The position numbers and the translations under genes are program-made. From positions 1 through 51,112 of the forward strand of contig CAKZLU010000007.1 of assembly GCA_937127245.1 (NCBI GenBank): a stretch of 51,112 bases of DNA, read 5' to 3'. Source of the DNA: an uncultured Actinomycetes bacterium (GTDB lineage Bacteria; Actinomycetota; Geothermincolia; Fen-727; JACVIW01). Each line of letters starts with the position of its first letter. The first letter of the stretch is position 1. Below, piece by piece: positions 26,153 through 35,305 of the stretch. Under the pieces are notes generated by a model, which made no database searches, was not told where the DNA came from, and saw only the letters and a program-made list of their open reading frames with translations.

Positions 26153-26695
26153 TTAAAACATGGAAATGATAAGGATAAAAGATGTGAGGAAAATCGCAAA
26201 AAAAAGCCCGATGTTCACCCAGCCGAGTATAATACCCGCTCTTGCGAGCTGTTCACCTTTGAGCCTGCCTTCACTTTCTCTTATGTTAGAAAGGCTTATG
26301 TAGCCGAATATCAAGCCCAGAATCGCGCCCACAAGGTAGAAAAAAAAGAAGCTCGATATAGAAAGGATAAGGGAGGCGATAGCCATTGGATCATCCCTCT
26401 GTGCTACCCAGGGCGCGGAGTGATATTGATGTCCGGCTTTAGAACTATCTAAAGGATACAGGGGAAAGGGTTTCTTGTGCCCGAAACCGGCGTAGCCCTC
26501 ACCCGGTCGCGGCGGAGGGGGGAACCCATGAGAGCCGGATGTGCCGGAATCTTCAGGAAATTGGGGTTTCTCAATCCTGGGTCCGCCCTGCTCATCCTGG
26601 GGGCCAGTTGTGGATGTTGTTAAAGGAGCTCCACACATCGAACAGAATCTTGAATCCGGCATATTTCCCTGACCACACCTATCGCAAAAGATCAA
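26153..26695 (-). CDS. Zinc-ribbon DUF4190-type membrane protein
   Basis: A 180-residue protein with an N-terminal zinc ribbon (FCDRCGQGNMP then FCSMCGAPL), a proline-rich linker, and two C-terminal transmembrane helices with the DUF4190 pattern (DPMAIASLILSISS, then GLIFGYISLSNI and ARAGIILGW). Function of the family is unknown; it may be a membrane scaffold or sensor. The longer frame begins at a TTG at 26767 that has no ribosome site, while the TTG at 26695 has GGGGGTGA four bases before it and starts at the zinc ribbon. It follows the DUF4234-type gene in one run. Confidence 0.7.
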   Translation of the reverse strand: MIFCDRCGQGNMPDSRFCSMCGAPLTTSTTGPQDEQGGPRIEKPQFPEDSGTSGSHGFPPPPRPGEGYAGFGHKKPFPLYPLDSSKAGHQYHSAPWVAQRDDPMAIASLILSISSFFFFYLVGAILGLIFGYISLSNIRESEGRLKGEQLARAGIILGWVNIGLFFAIFLTSFILIISMF

Positions 26696-26763
26696 TTTGT
26701 CACCCCCGTAAAATTTATTTTTGGATTGCTCCCATAATGATAAAGGAAAAGGTTTTTGCCTTC

Positions 26764-27429
26764 TCAAGCGGAAAGTGCCTGAAAGATGAAATCTTCCCAG
26801 GGAACCTGATTTTCAAAATTACTGTTTCCGTCCAAGACCAAAACATAAAGCCAGTAGAGTTGATAAATACCGCAGGTGACAATAGTCAGAAGAAGGAACG
26901 TCGCAAATTCTCTCTCCGGAATTGACTTTGACGCCTGGGATGAACCAGTGGCAAGCCCAAGCTTGTCAAGCGCAGCAGACATCAACGTGAAAAATCTCGC
27001 TTCCGCCGAATCATGCCGTGCAAAATCATCCATAAGAAAGTAATATCCGATGACCATGCCGATGATGCCGGTAAGAATGGCGATGACAAGCCAGAGGGTA
27101 GCGCCTCTTTCCTTGCTCATTTCATAGAAATCTCTTTGGATAAGCTCCAGTTGCTGTATCTCCTCAGAGATCAGTTCCGTTTTGCCCATCGCGGAGGCCC
27201 TCTCTTTCAGAAGGGCAATGGCGGCTGCCGCCATGTTTGCAATCCTGGCGAAATGCTGGTCTCTCCTTTCGAACAATTTGTAGAAAAGGTAAAAATCGTA
27301 AATGCCACATGTAACAACAGTTAATAGTATGGCTGTGAGCGGATCGGTCATCCAGTCTGAGTTCGCTCTTTGGGCGATGTAGTAGTAAAGATTCTGGCGT
27401 AAAGACGATACCTGTTCCCCGTTTGTCAA
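26764..27429 (-). CDS. DUF4234-type membrane protein with duplicated module
   Basis: A 221-residue protein with two DUF4234-like units: LLTVVTCGIYDFYLFYKL near residues 35-52 and LLTIVTCGIYQLYWLYVL near 183-200. A central hydrophobic segment (LWLVIAILTGIIGMVIGYYF) lies between them. DUF4234 proteins are small membrane proteins of unknown role, often beside zinc-ribbon and DUF4190 proteins as here. TTG start with AAAGGGGG eight bases upstream. Middle gene of the minus-strand trio. Confidence 0.75.
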   Translation of the reverse strand: MTNGEQVSSLRQNLYYYIAQRANSDWMTDPLTAILLTVVTCGIYDFYLFYKLFERRDQHFARIANMAAAAIALLKERASAMGKTELISEEIQQLELIQRDFYEMSKERGATLWLVIAILTGIIGMVIGYYFLMDDFARHDSAEARFFTLMSAALDKLGLATGSSQASKSIPEREFATFLLLTIVTCGIYQLYWLYVLVLDGNSNFENQVPWEDFIFQALSA

Positions 27430-27526
27430 TTTGTTCGCCCCCTTTCTGATTCGAGGATAATTCTATTTTATTTACAAAAAAACAGGAAAAGATTTTCGGA
27501 TTTTTTCAGTTAGTACGCTTGCTCAT

Positions 27527-28042
27527 TTACCAGTACCCTCTGGAAAAGACAAGTTTATATGCCCAGGCAAATACGGCGATCCAAAGAGAGAGAGCGAAAA
27601 TTTTCTTTCGGGCAGGCGCTGAAAGAGTGATTGTCAGTCTGTAGCCCGAGGCAACCGAAAAAATGAAATAGAAGAAAAGGATTATAAGCGTAAAAAAGAG
27701 CGGTGGTCCAAGCAGGTGCGTCTTGAAGGCGTGTCTGAAATCCCCCTGCGCTGTGAAAATAAAACTTCTGGTAAGCCCACAGGCAAGGCACGGAAGACGC
27801 GTAAATTTTCTGAAAAGACAGGGGATATCAATCCATATTTTCTTGCTCTTCAAGCACGGTCCGAAAAAAGACAGCAGAAGAACAAAAAGGGATAGTGCCG
27901 CCAGTGAGCCCTCTTTTCGCGCTCTTTCAGCAAAAGGAACTCTTTGAATATTTAAGGAGGATTCTACAGGTGGTTGTGAAGGCAGGGGAATATTTTTGTC
28001 AGTGGGTATCCTTTCAGTCGGGTTTGAATAGATCGCGCTCAT
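27527..28042 (-). CDS. DUF2752-type membrane protein
   Basis: A 171-residue membrane protein with the DUF2752 signature PCLACGLTRSF followed by QGDFRHAFKTHLLGPPLFF. Hydrophobic segments lie at about residues 46-62, 108-130 and 146-165. The paired cysteines in CLACG are typical of the family. Its function is unknown; the family often sits with TM2, DUF4190 or DUF4234 genes. ATG start at 28042, divergent from helY. A perfect small hairpin (CATTCT, TTCG, AGAATG) lies at 28060-28075 just upstream. Confidence 0.75.
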   Translation of the reverse strand: MSAIYSNPTERIPTDKNIPLPSQPPVESSLNIQRVPFAERARKEGSLAALSLFVLLLSFFGPCLKSKKIWIDIPCLFRKFTRLPCLACGLTRSFIFTAQGDFRHAFKTHLLGPPLFFTLIILFFYFIFSVASGYRLTITLSAPARKKIFALSLWIAVFAWAYKLVFSRGYW

Positions 28043-28215
28043 GTCAATTTATCCACATTCATTCTTTCGAGAATGCAATTTATATTATTTTCCTCCCGCA
28101 ATCAAACTTTGCTGATAGCCGAAATTATCCTTTTCCAGCTAATTTCGTTGATTCTTAAGCACGTAAGTTTTGGCGCGGATCACGCTAAGGGCTTCTCGCT
28201 GATAAAATTGAGAAC

Positions 28216-30894
28216 ATGGATGTGGATTCATTTTTCCAGAGATACAAGTTTAAGCCTGACGATTTTCAGCACGAGGCTGTTCTTTGGCTTTCAAAAGGTT
28301 TTTCCGTTTTGGTGTCAGCTCCAACCGGATCAGGCAAGACGGTTGTTGCGGAATACGCACTGTTCTCCGCGCTCGAAAAGAACGAAAAGATATTCTACAC
28401 AACACCGCTAAAGGCTCTCTCCAATCAGAAATTCAGGGAATTCCGCTCCTATTTACCGTTGGAGAAAGTTGGTCTCCTCACCGGGGACAACAGCATTAAC
28501 CCGGAAGCGAGCGTTGTTGTCATGACCGCTGAAGTACTGAGGAATATGCTTTATGAGGGCTCCGATCTCCTGTGCGGTTTGAGGTTTGTTGTGCTAGACG
28601 AGATCCACTACATGGATGATCCCTTTAGGGGACAGACATGGGAGGAAATAATCATTCAGCTTCCTTGTGAGGTTAAAATCGTTAGCTTGAGCGCCACTAT
28701 ATCAAATGCGCGTCAGCTTGGTGAGTGGATGGACAGTCTCAGAGGCGACGTGAAGGTCATATACCACGAAAAAAGACCCGTTGAGCTCAAGAACTTCTAT
28801 TTTGTTGGTGATTCGCTCATTCCCCTTTTCGCAAAAGATATTCATCGCAGAATCGAAGCTGAACTTGAGAAACTGAAGCGCATGAGGGATGCCAGCAGGA
28901 CCAGGGGTTACAAGATTTTAAAGGAGTTGAGGCCGAGAAGAACAAAAGTAATAAGAAAACTTGCCAGTTCCGATATGCTACCCGCCATATATTTTCTTTT
29001 CTCGAGATCCGCCTGTGATGACGCGGTTGACTATTGCATTGAGGACGGACTGTTTTTGAACTCCAAAACCGAAGCCAAACTTGTGGATTCCTACCTCGAA
29101 GAAAAGGTCGCGCCTCTGGAAAAAGCGGATCTTGAATGTCTTGATTACCGGAAACTCAAACTTGCGCTGAGGGCTGGTTTTGCTTCTCATCATGCGGGTG
29201 AAGTACCACTTTTCAAGGAAGCGATAGAAGAGCTGTTCTCTTTGGGACTCCTCAAGGTAGTCTTTGCGACTGAGACTTTGTCTCTCGGAATAAACATGCC
29301 CGCTCGAAGTGTGGTTATTGAATCGCTTACCAAATGGACCGGGGAAAAGCACCGCCCGCTCACTCCGGGTGAATATCGCCAGCTTACCGGACGCGCTGGC
29401 AGAAGGTCGATAGATGAAGTTGGCTATGCTGTAGTTTTGTACCAAGCATTTTTCAGCGTTGATCAGATTCGCGCGCTTGCTTCTCGACCCCCTGACCCGG
29501 TCGTGTCGAGTTTTCAAGTTACTTACAACATGGCGACAAACCTTTTGGCAAGGCACTCATTTGAGCAGGCGGAGAAGGTCATAAATAGGTCTTTTGGTCA
29601 GTACATGGCAGACAAGAAAGTGGTGACGTTGGAGGCGGAGATCGACCACCTTCAAAAGGAGATCGCCTTGATCTCCCAGAACGCGGCATGTGACCTCGGG
29701 GCGGATGCCCGGCATTATAGAAAGATGGAAAGAGAGGTATCAAGAATATCGCGCGTTCTTGCTTCTGTTAGAAAAGAGAGGAGAAGAAGCCAGACGGCTG
29801 AAGCGCTGTCAATTCTTAAACCCGGGGATGTTTTTCTCATGGGCAAGAAGGGAGCAGCCAGCGTCGTCGCAGTTGTCAAGAAGCCTTCGCTCAAGCGCGG
29901 TGAGCCCGGCGTCCTCGTGGTGGATTCAAGGGGAAGATATCGTCGAGTAAGTACTCGTTCCCTGGCGCATCCTCCCAGGGTAATCGGCGCCGTGGATGTG
30001 GAAAGGATAGTCTCTCCCCTGAAGAAAGTGAGAGCATCCGTTGGTGAAACAATGGAGCGCCTTATAGGGTCTTTCCCCGAAGTAAATGCGGTAACGCCGA
30101 GCGAGGAAGAGAGTGTTTTAAGAAAAACGCTCAATGCTCTCCAGGATGAGTTTGAAAGTTATCCATGCCATAGATGCGAGCATAGAACTCGCTGTTTGGA
30201 GGCGGCAAGGCGCGCGGAAAAACTCGAAAAGAAAGTAGAAACAGCAAAAAAACTAATAGAATCCGAAAACGAGCCTCTTTCAAAGAAACTACGGGATGTA
30301 ATGACTATTCTTGAGGGTTTTGGGTATCTAAGTGGGGAAACGCTTACGCCCAAAGGAATTCTGCTCAAGCAAATATATAACGAATGCGATCTTTTGGTTG
30401 TCGAATCCCTTGAGCGAGGGTATTTGGACGAACTCGACCCATCCGAGATAGTGGCGTTTACATCCTGGTTTATCTACGAGTCCAAAGAAGATGATACCGC
30501 CAGGAGGAAAACCGAAGCCGACCATGAGGGAATTTTGAAAGGTCCTCTATTCGAGATCTTGTGCGAACTTGAGATTATTTACTCCGAAATTAAGGGAGAA
30601 GAAGAGAAATTCGGGCTCGACCTTCTCGGGGCGCTCGACACCGGATTTGCAGACATGGCTTTCTTTTGGGCACAAGGGCATGAACTTGAGGAGATACTGT
30701 CAAATTTTCCTGACAGATCGGTTGGAGACATGGTAAGGACCATGAAGCAGATCCTAGATTTGTTAAGGCAGATTGAAGCGGTGACAGAAAGCGCTGAGCT
30801 AAAGGAGAAGCTCCATGAGGCGATGGAGCGCATTGACAGGGGAATAGTTGGTTATTCATCCATTGAGTCGATTATCGAGAAAGAGCTAATCTGA
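28216..30894 (+). CDS. HelY-like SKI2-family DEAD/DEAH box helicase
   Basis: An 892-residue superfamily 2 helicase. Motif I SAPTGSGKT ends at residue 42, motif II is DEIH at 128-131, motif III SAT at 159-161, and the second RecA domain has HHAGEVPLFKEAIEELF, VFATETLSLGINMPAR and TGRAGRRSID. A middle insertion carries cysteines (PCHRCEHRTRC near residue 650), and the C-terminal DSHCT-like helical domain ends SIIEKELI. This matches actinobacterial HelY, which resembles eukaryotic Ski2/Mtr4 RNA helicases; a role in RNA turnover is inferred. ATG start with only a weak ribosome site. It lies next to truA and the rplM operon. Confidence 0.9.
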   Translation: MDVDSFFQRYKFKPDDFQHEAVLWLSKGFSVLVSAPTGSGKTVVAEYALFSALEKNEKIFYTTPLKALSNQKFREFRSYLPLEKVGLLTGDNSINPEASVVVMTAEVLRNMLYEGSDLLCGLRFVVLDEIHYMDDPFRGQTWEEIIIQLPCEVKIVSLSATISNARQLGEWMDSLRGDVKVIYHEKRPVELKNFYFVGDSLIPLFAKDIHRRIEAELEKLKRMRDASRTRGYKILKELRPRRTKVIRKLASSDMLPAIYFLFSRSACDDAVDYCIEDGLFLNSKTEAKLVDSYLEEKVAPLEKADLECLDYRKLKLALRAGFASHHAGEVPLFKEAIEELFSLGLLKVVFATETLSLGINMPARSVVIESLTKWTGEKHRPLTPGEYRQLTGRAGRRSIDEVGYAVVLYQAFFSVDQIRALASRPPDPVVSSFQVTYNMATNLLARHSFEQAEKVINRSFGQYMADKKVVTLEAEIDHLQKEIALISQNAACDLGADARHYRKMEREVSRISRVLASVRKERRRSQTAEALSILKPGDVFLMGKKGAASVVAVVKKPSLKRGEPGVLVVDSRGRYRRVSTRSLAHPPRVIGAVDVERIVSPLKKVRASVGETMERLIGSFPEVNAVTPSEEESVLRKTLNALQDEFESYPCHRCEHRTRCLEAARRAEKLEKKVETAKKLIESENEPLSKKLRDVMTILEGFGYLSGETLTPKGILLKQIYNECDLLVVESLERGYLDELDPSEIVAFTSWFIYESKEDDTARRKTEADHEGILKGPLFEILCELEIIYSEIKGEEEKFGLDLLGALDTGFADMAFFWAQGHELEEILSNFPDRSVGDMVRTMKQILDLLRQIEAVTESAELKEKLHEAMERIDRGIVGYSSIESIIEKELI

Positions 30895-31009
30895 TATATT
30901 TGTTCGGGTCATTCAAGTCCAGGACAACGCATTTGCTGTGGTTTTTTCATAGTTTACCTAAGGTGGGGCAAAAGCTTTTGAGGGATTTTGCGAAACGGAG
31001 GGTGGAAAC

Positions 31010-31768
31010 TTGCCCAACTACTGCGCAAGGGTTGAATACCGCGGCACAAATTTTCACGGTTTCCAAAAGCAACCGGGAATTCCAACCATCCAGGGCGCGC
31101 TTGAAGATGCGCTACTTACGCTAGCTGGGGAATACGTCCATGTGTTAGGCGCGGGCAGGACGGATGCCGGCGTTCACGCGGCGGGTCAAATGGTGTCATT
31201 TTCGCTGTCAGGTAACTTTGAAATCCCAATGTTTCTAAGAAGCCTCAACGCCCTGCTTCCGAACGGCATCGCTGTGTCTCATATCAAAAGAGTTCGTGAA
31301 AAATTCGACCCGAGGCGTGACGCGCTCTGGAGAGAATACAGATATTTCATCCTCAACAGAGAGACTCCCTCTCCTTTACTCGAGGAGTACGCATTTTTCT
31401 ATTCTCACAATCTCGATAAAAAACTTCTGGGAGAAGCCTGTGAACTTACGCTTGGCGAACATGATTTCTCCGCGTTCAGGGTTGGTTCAGAGGAAAAGAA
31501 TACCGTGAGAAACATAATGAAATGCGAAGTGGGCGAATTCGACTGCTTTCAAGGGCTCATTCACATAACAGTAAGGTCCAATTCGTTCCTGTATAAAATG
31601 GTCAGGGTCTTGTGCAGGGCTTTGCTCAATGTCGCCTCCGGGAAATGGGACATTCATGATTACAGGAAAAAGCTGGAGGGAGGGGCTGGTCCCTGCGCGG
31701 AGCCTCTTCCGCCTCACGGGCTTTTTCTATGGGATGTTGCATATCCCGAAGATGTTTTCGCGGTTTGA
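31010..31768 (+). CDS. truA: tRNA pseudouridine(38-40) synthase
   Basis: A 252-residue TruA. The catalytic aspartate is Asp52 in GAGRTDAGVHAAGQ. Other family blocks are YRGTNFHGFQKQPG, DPRRDALWREYRYF and FLYKMVRVLCRALLNV. It converts U38-40 to pseudouridine in the tRNA anticodon stem. TTG start with ACGGAGGGTGG about six bases upstream. The truA-rplM neighbourhood is standard in actinobacteria, though here an acyl-CoA ligase lies between. Confidence 0.95.
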   Translation: MPNYCARVEYRGTNFHGFQKQPGIPTIQGALEDALLTLAGEYVHVLGAGRTDAGVHAAGQMVSFSLSGNFEIPMFLRSLNALLPNGIAVSHIKRVREKFDPRRDALWREYRYFILNRETPSPLLEEYAFFYSHNLDKKLLGEACELTLGEHDFSAFRVGSEEKNTVRNIMKCEVGEFDCFQGLIHITVRSNSFLYKMVRVLCRALLNVASGKWDIHDYRKKLEGGAGPCAEPLPPHGLFLWDVAYPEDVFAV

Positions 31769-32179
31769 GATTGTTACTCGGTGATGCGGTGAATTCGGAA
31801 ATTGGATCGGGGACAATAAACGCTTTCCGGGAAAACTGAAATTATTAGATTTTATTTTTGGTACTTCACTATCTTATAAGCAGATTGTAAAATAAGTGAA
31901 ACTTTAAAAATTATTTGAAACGCTCTTTTTGGATGAGATTTGCGGTTTATTCACCAGCAGATGATATGGCGGGGGGAAGCGGTGCTACAGATGAGAGGCT
32001 TAATTAAGGTTAGAGCGGTGGGCTCTAACTTTCTCTGTCTTGATCGTTTTTGTGCTGAAAACCCTGATATAAGTTTAAACGTTCCTTTCGGGTTTTTTAT
32101 CCGTTCTCCATGCGTTTAGCACATCAACCCTTCTTTTCGGCGCTCTTTGGGTTATTCGGGATTTCAAGGAGGTAAAGGG
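31769..32179 (+). other. Intergenic region truA to acyl-CoA ligase (411 bases)
   Basis: No gene was found. The first half is AT-rich; a good hairpin at 32009-32029 probably ends the truA transcript. A weaker inverted repeat, AAAACCC at 32058-32064 with GGGTTTTTT at 32090-32098, could be a second terminator or a leader element for the ligase gene. No confident promoter was seen. Confidence 0.4.
32009..32035 (+). terminator. Probable intrinsic terminator downstream of truA
   Basis: A perfect eight-base-pair stem, GTTAGAGC and GCTCTAAC, encloses the loop GGTGG and is followed by a T-rich tail (TTTCTCTGTCTT). The stem is strong but the T-tract is interrupted and lies 240 bases past truA, so efficiency is uncertain. 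Confidence 0.45.
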
Positions 32180-33883
32180 ATGGCAGACATTTACAGCGAG
32201 AAGCCATGGCTAAAAAATTACGACAAGCACGTACCGTCGAATCTCAAATACGAGAATAAGACTTACGCCGAGAAATTCGCCGAAATCTTGGCGAAATACC
32301 CCAATAAGACCGCGCTTATTTACATGGGGAAAAAGATTAGTTTCAAAGAGCTCGATGCGCTTTCAAATCAACTCGCAGCATATCTTATCAAGATTGGCTT
32401 AAAACCGGGTGATGTCGTTGGTTTCCATATGCCTAACATTCCTGCTCACTACATAAGCCTTGTGGCGGTTCAGAAAGCCGGTTGCGTCTCAACAGGCGTG
32501 AGCCCTCTTCTTACCGCTCATGAGATGGAGCATCAGCTCAATGACTGCCAGGCAAAGGTCATTATTACCACAGACATCTTGTTCGAAAAGATTGCCGAGG
32601 TGGCTGACAAGGCTCCTTTCTCCACTGTACTGGTGACGACAATTGCCGATTTTCTTCCCGGTCTGAAAAGGGTGCTCGGCAAAGCGCTCAAGAAAATCCC
32701 GACTGGAGAGGTGAGCCCGCTTACTGGGAAAAATGTCGTAAGTTTTATGGACGCGCTTGAGGGAATGCCGACATCAAAGGTTCACGTTCCGCGGACTATG
32801 GAGGATACCATTTTCATTATGTACACGGGAGGTACTACCGGGCCTTCCAAAGGCGCTGTAATCACACAGAAAAGTTTCATGGTAAATCGCCAGCAGGTGC
32901 TTTCATGGCTTGATCTTCCACCCGAGACTGTTGCTATCAGTGCGTTTCCTATGTTCCATATCGCGGGTCTTGCTTTCGGCGGTTTTTCATTGACCAACGG
33001 CGCTACGCAAATTGTTGTGCCCAATCCGAGAGATGCCCATTTCATTATCAACGCTGTGAAAAGTTACAAGCCCAACATAATAGTGAACGTTCCGACGGTC
33101 TTCTTTGAGCTCATGAAGACCCCGGAGTTCGCGAAACTTGACCTGAGCAATCTGTGGTGGTGTCTCAGCGCGGCCGCACCCTTCCCGCCCGAAAATATAA
33201 AAGAACTCGAAAGCATAATCGGGGAAGGAAACTTTATCGAACTCTATGGAATGACGGAAACGTCGCCTGTCACCGCTTGCAATCCGCGCTACGGTAAGAA
33301 GAAACCAGCTTCAATCGGCATGCCGGTTTCGGATACTGAGTTCAAGCTTGTCGATCCAATAACGAAAGAACTTGCGAAAATCGGGGAACCGGGTGAGATA
33401 GCGGTTAGAGGTCCGCAACTGATGAAGGAGTATTTAGGCAAGCCCGATGAGACAGCCTACGCAATCAGGGACGGATGGATGTTCACTGGTGACGTGGCAT
33501 ACATGGATGAAGATGGATATTTCTACATCGTTGACAGGGTCAAAGATATGGTAAACGTCTCCGGATTCAAAGTTTTCACGCGTGAGCTGGATGATATTCT
33601 CGTCAAACACCCAGATGTTGACATGGCGGCAACGGTGGGAATCCCTGACCCGGACCGTCCCGGATCGGAACGCGTCGCGGCTTCAATCGTGTTAAAGCCT
33701 GGGGTTGAAAAAAGCGATGCCAAGAAAGAGGAAATTTTGCAGTACTTGCGCGATAAGGTTGCTCCGTACAAGGTCCCGAAAGTGATTCACTTCATGGATC
33801 AGCTGCCCACAAGTGGTGTTGGTAAGATTCTGAAACGCGAACTCAAAGTATTGCTGGAAGAAGAATTTAAAGGCAAGTCCTAA
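32180..33883 (+). CDS. Long-chain fatty-acid-CoA ligase-like AMP-binding enzyme
   Basis: A 567-residue adenylate-forming enzyme. Conserved motifs are the P-loop MYTGGTTGPSKGAV near residues 214-227, YGMTETSP, the hinge block GWMFTGDVAYMDEDGYF with DRVKDMVNVSGFKVF, and the C-terminal catalytic lysine in PTSGVGKILKREL. These fit FadD-type acyl-CoA ligases that activate fatty or aromatic acids with ATP and CoA. The longer frame begins at 32147, but the ATG at 32180 has AAGGAGGT seven bases upstream. It stands alone between truA and rplM. Chain-length preference cannot be read from sequence. Confidence 0.9.
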   Translation: MADIYSEKPWLKNYDKHVPSNLKYENKTYAEKFAEILAKYPNKTALIYMGKKISFKELDALSNQLAAYLIKIGLKPGDVVGFHMPNIPAHYISLVAVQKAGCVSTGVSPLLTAHEMEHQLNDCQAKVIITTDILFEKIAEVADKAPFSTVLVTTIADFLPGLKRVLGKALKKIPTGEVSPLTGKNVVSFMDALEGMPTSKVHVPRTMEDTIFIMYTGGTTGPSKGAVITQKSFMVNRQQVLSWLDLPPETVAISAFPMFHIAGLAFGGFSLTNGATQIVVPNPRDAHFIINAVKSYKPNIIVNVPTVFFELMKTPEFAKLDLSNLWWCLSAAAPFPPENIKELESIIGEGNFIELYGMTETSPVTACNPRYGKKKPASIGMPVSDTEFKLVDPITKELAKIGEPGEIAVRGPQLMKEYLGKPDETAYAIRDGWMFTGDVAYMDEDGYFYIVDRVKDMVNVSGFKVFTRELDDILVKHPDVDMAATVGIPDPDRPGSERVAASIVLKPGVEKSDAKKEEILQYLRDKVAPYKVPKVIHFMDQLPTSGVGKILKRELKVLLEEEFKGKS

Positions 33884-34040
33884 AACGGAATCGGGCTTAG
33901 CTCCTTTAGTGGATTTTCGCAAGGCGCCGGGCATGATTGTGCGGCGGATAAGGGATATAGGTAACCTTGCCTGTTAGTTAAATACACTCAGGCGGGTGGT
34001 ATCGAATATCAATAACACGTCAGCATACGGCGCTGGATTG

Positions 34041-34069
34041 TTGACAGAGACAGCGGGTTAATCTATTAT
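34041..34069 (+). promoter_or_regulatory. Sigma70-type promoter of rplM-rpsI
   Basis: A perfect TTGACA (34041-34046), a 17-base spacer and TATTAT (34064-34069), the best promoter match in the window. The start site would be near 34076, giving a leader of about 63 bases that contains the hairpin at 34086-34113. Confidence 0.8.
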
Positions 34070-34085
34070 GCTGCATGCAATTATT

Positions 34086-34113
34086 GGCGCCCTAATGAGG
34101 GGCGTCATTTTTT
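34086..34113 (+). promoter_or_regulatory. Terminator-like hairpin in the rplM leader (candidate attenuator)
   Basis: GGCGCCC pairs with GGGCGTC (seven pairs, one G-U) around a seven-base loop, then A and six T. It is a canonical intrinsic terminator, yet it lies between the promoter and the rplM start. It may therefore attenuate rplM-rpsI transcription. L13 leaders are known in low-GC Gram-positives, but I cannot say that this is homologous. A terminator for an upstream transcript is the alternative. Confidence 0.6.
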
Positions 34114-34138
34114 CAGACTATAAAGGAATGTAAGGGTT

Positions 34139-34594
34139 ATGAGCAGTCTTAAAATGATGAGGACAACACGGTTCCCAAAACCGTCCGATATCGAGAGAAA
34201 ATGGTATCTCTTGGACGCAAAGGGAAAAGTGCTCGGTAGGCTTGCAAGCGAGATTGCCCAGATACTTAGGGGCAAGCGAAAGAGCTTGTACGCGCCAAAT
34301 ATTGACACTGGTGACCACGTGGTGGTTATCAACGCGGACAAAGTTGTGCTTACCGGAAATAAGGAGCAGAAAAAGGCGTATTACAGGCATTCCGGGTATC
34401 CGGGGGGCTTAAAGGAGATTCCTTATTTGAAAATGAAGGAGTCTCGGCCTGAAGAGATGATAATTCACGCGGTCAAGGGTATGCTCCCGCATAACCGCCT
34501 GGGCAGGGCGATGATTAAGAAACTGCACGTCTATTCGGGCAGTGAGCATCCTCACGCTGCGCAGAAGCCTGAGCCGATCGACCTTGAAGGATGA
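34139..34594 (+). CDS. rplM: Ribosomal protein L13 (uL13)
   Basis: A 151-residue L13 with [19 protein letters not shown] near residues 19-37, [16 protein letters not shown], and the late [16 protein letters not shown] and [14 protein letters not shown] blocks. It binds 23S rRNA early in assembly of the 50S subunit. The ATG is close to a GTAAGGG purine run, with AAAGGA further upstream. It is followed after 96 bases by rpsI, the usual partner. Confidence 0.97.
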   Translation: MSSLKMMRTTRFPKPSDIERKWYLLDAKGKVLGRLASEIAQILRGKRKSLYAPNIDTGDHVVVINADKVVLTGNKEQKKAYYRHSGYPGGLKEIPYLKMKESRPEEMIIHAVKGMLPHNRLGRAMIKKLHVYSGSEHPHAAQKPEPIDLEG

Positions 34595-34690
34595 TTTTCA
34601 CTGACCAGGTTGATTTGGGACGTGGCTTCTGATAGATGGAATTTGTTCGGTTAGCATGGCGATACTCAATTGGAATGGAAGGTGTTGAAA

Positions 34691-35083
34691 TTGCCCGCTG
34701 ATTTCTACTGGGGCACCGGAAAGCGTAAAGAGGCAATAGCGAGAGTTCGGCTTTACCCAGGTAACGGGGAAATAAAAGTGAACAACAGAGACCTCGATGA
34801 TTACTTTACCGTAAGGCGTCTTAAGATAGAGGCGATTTCCCCGTTAACCCATATGAATCTAAAAGGGAAATACGATGTTATTGCCAAGATAGAGGGCGGT
34901 GGGATTTCCGGACAGGCCGCGGCTCTTAAATTGGGGATCGCGCGTGCGCTAGTGCAGGCAGACCCAACCCTCAGGGCAGACCTCAAGAAGGCGGGGTTTT
35001 TAACCCGGGATGCGAGGATCAAAGAGCGTAAAAAATACGGGTTAAAAAAAGCGCGAAAAAGACCCCAATTTTCCAAGCGGTAA
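34691..35083 (+). CDS. rpsI: Ribosomal protein S9 (uS9)
   Basis: A 130-residue S9 with [19 protein letters not shown] at the N-terminus and the C-terminal basic tail [16 protein letters not shown], whose last residues reach the P-site tRNA. The frame is open to a TTG at 34670. I choose the TTG at 34691 because GGAAGGTG lies six bases before it and the resulting length is exactly usual for S9. Cotranscribed with rplM. Confidence 0.97.
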   Translation: MPADFYWGTGKRKEAIARVRLYPGNGEIKVNNRDLDDYFTVRRLKIEAISPLTHMNLKGKYDVIAKIEGGGISGQAAALKLGIARALVQADPTLRADLKKAGFLTRDARIKERKKYGLKKARKRPQFSKR

Positions 35084-35261
35084 TCCTCGCAAAATGATTC
35101 AAATAATGTTCCTCTCATGGTCTCTACAGGGAATTAGCGGGTATTTTTGTTTTTCAAGTAAAATGAACTCGCTTGTCTTCCGTGTTATTCCCGCTCCATC
35201 GCCTTTGTAAAAAGGTGATGAGAGCCAATTAGAAAGTGCGGTTTGTTATTCGTTATTGGTA

Positions 35262-35289
35262 CCGACCGATCGAGGTCGGCGTGATTTTT
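35262..35289 (+). terminator. Hairpin plus T-run before glmM
   Basis: CCGACC and GGTCGG form a six-pair stem around GATCGA, followed after five bases by TTTTT. It lies only 17 bases before the glmM ATG. It may end the rpsI transcript or regulate glmM; the gap between stem and T-run makes it a weak terminator. Confidence 0.4.
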
Positions 35290-35305
35290 GAACGCGAGGG
35301 CATTC

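Noticed and set aside
28060..28075. Perfect hairpin with TTCG loop upstream of the DUF2752-type gene
   Set aside because: It has no T-run and no overlap with a start or ribosome site; a role could not be supported beyond its presence.
32058..32098. AAAACCC with GGGTTTTTT as a second terminator or riboswitch before the acyl-CoA ligase gene
   Set aside because: The loop is 25 bases with little internal pairing, so I mention it only under the intergenic entry.
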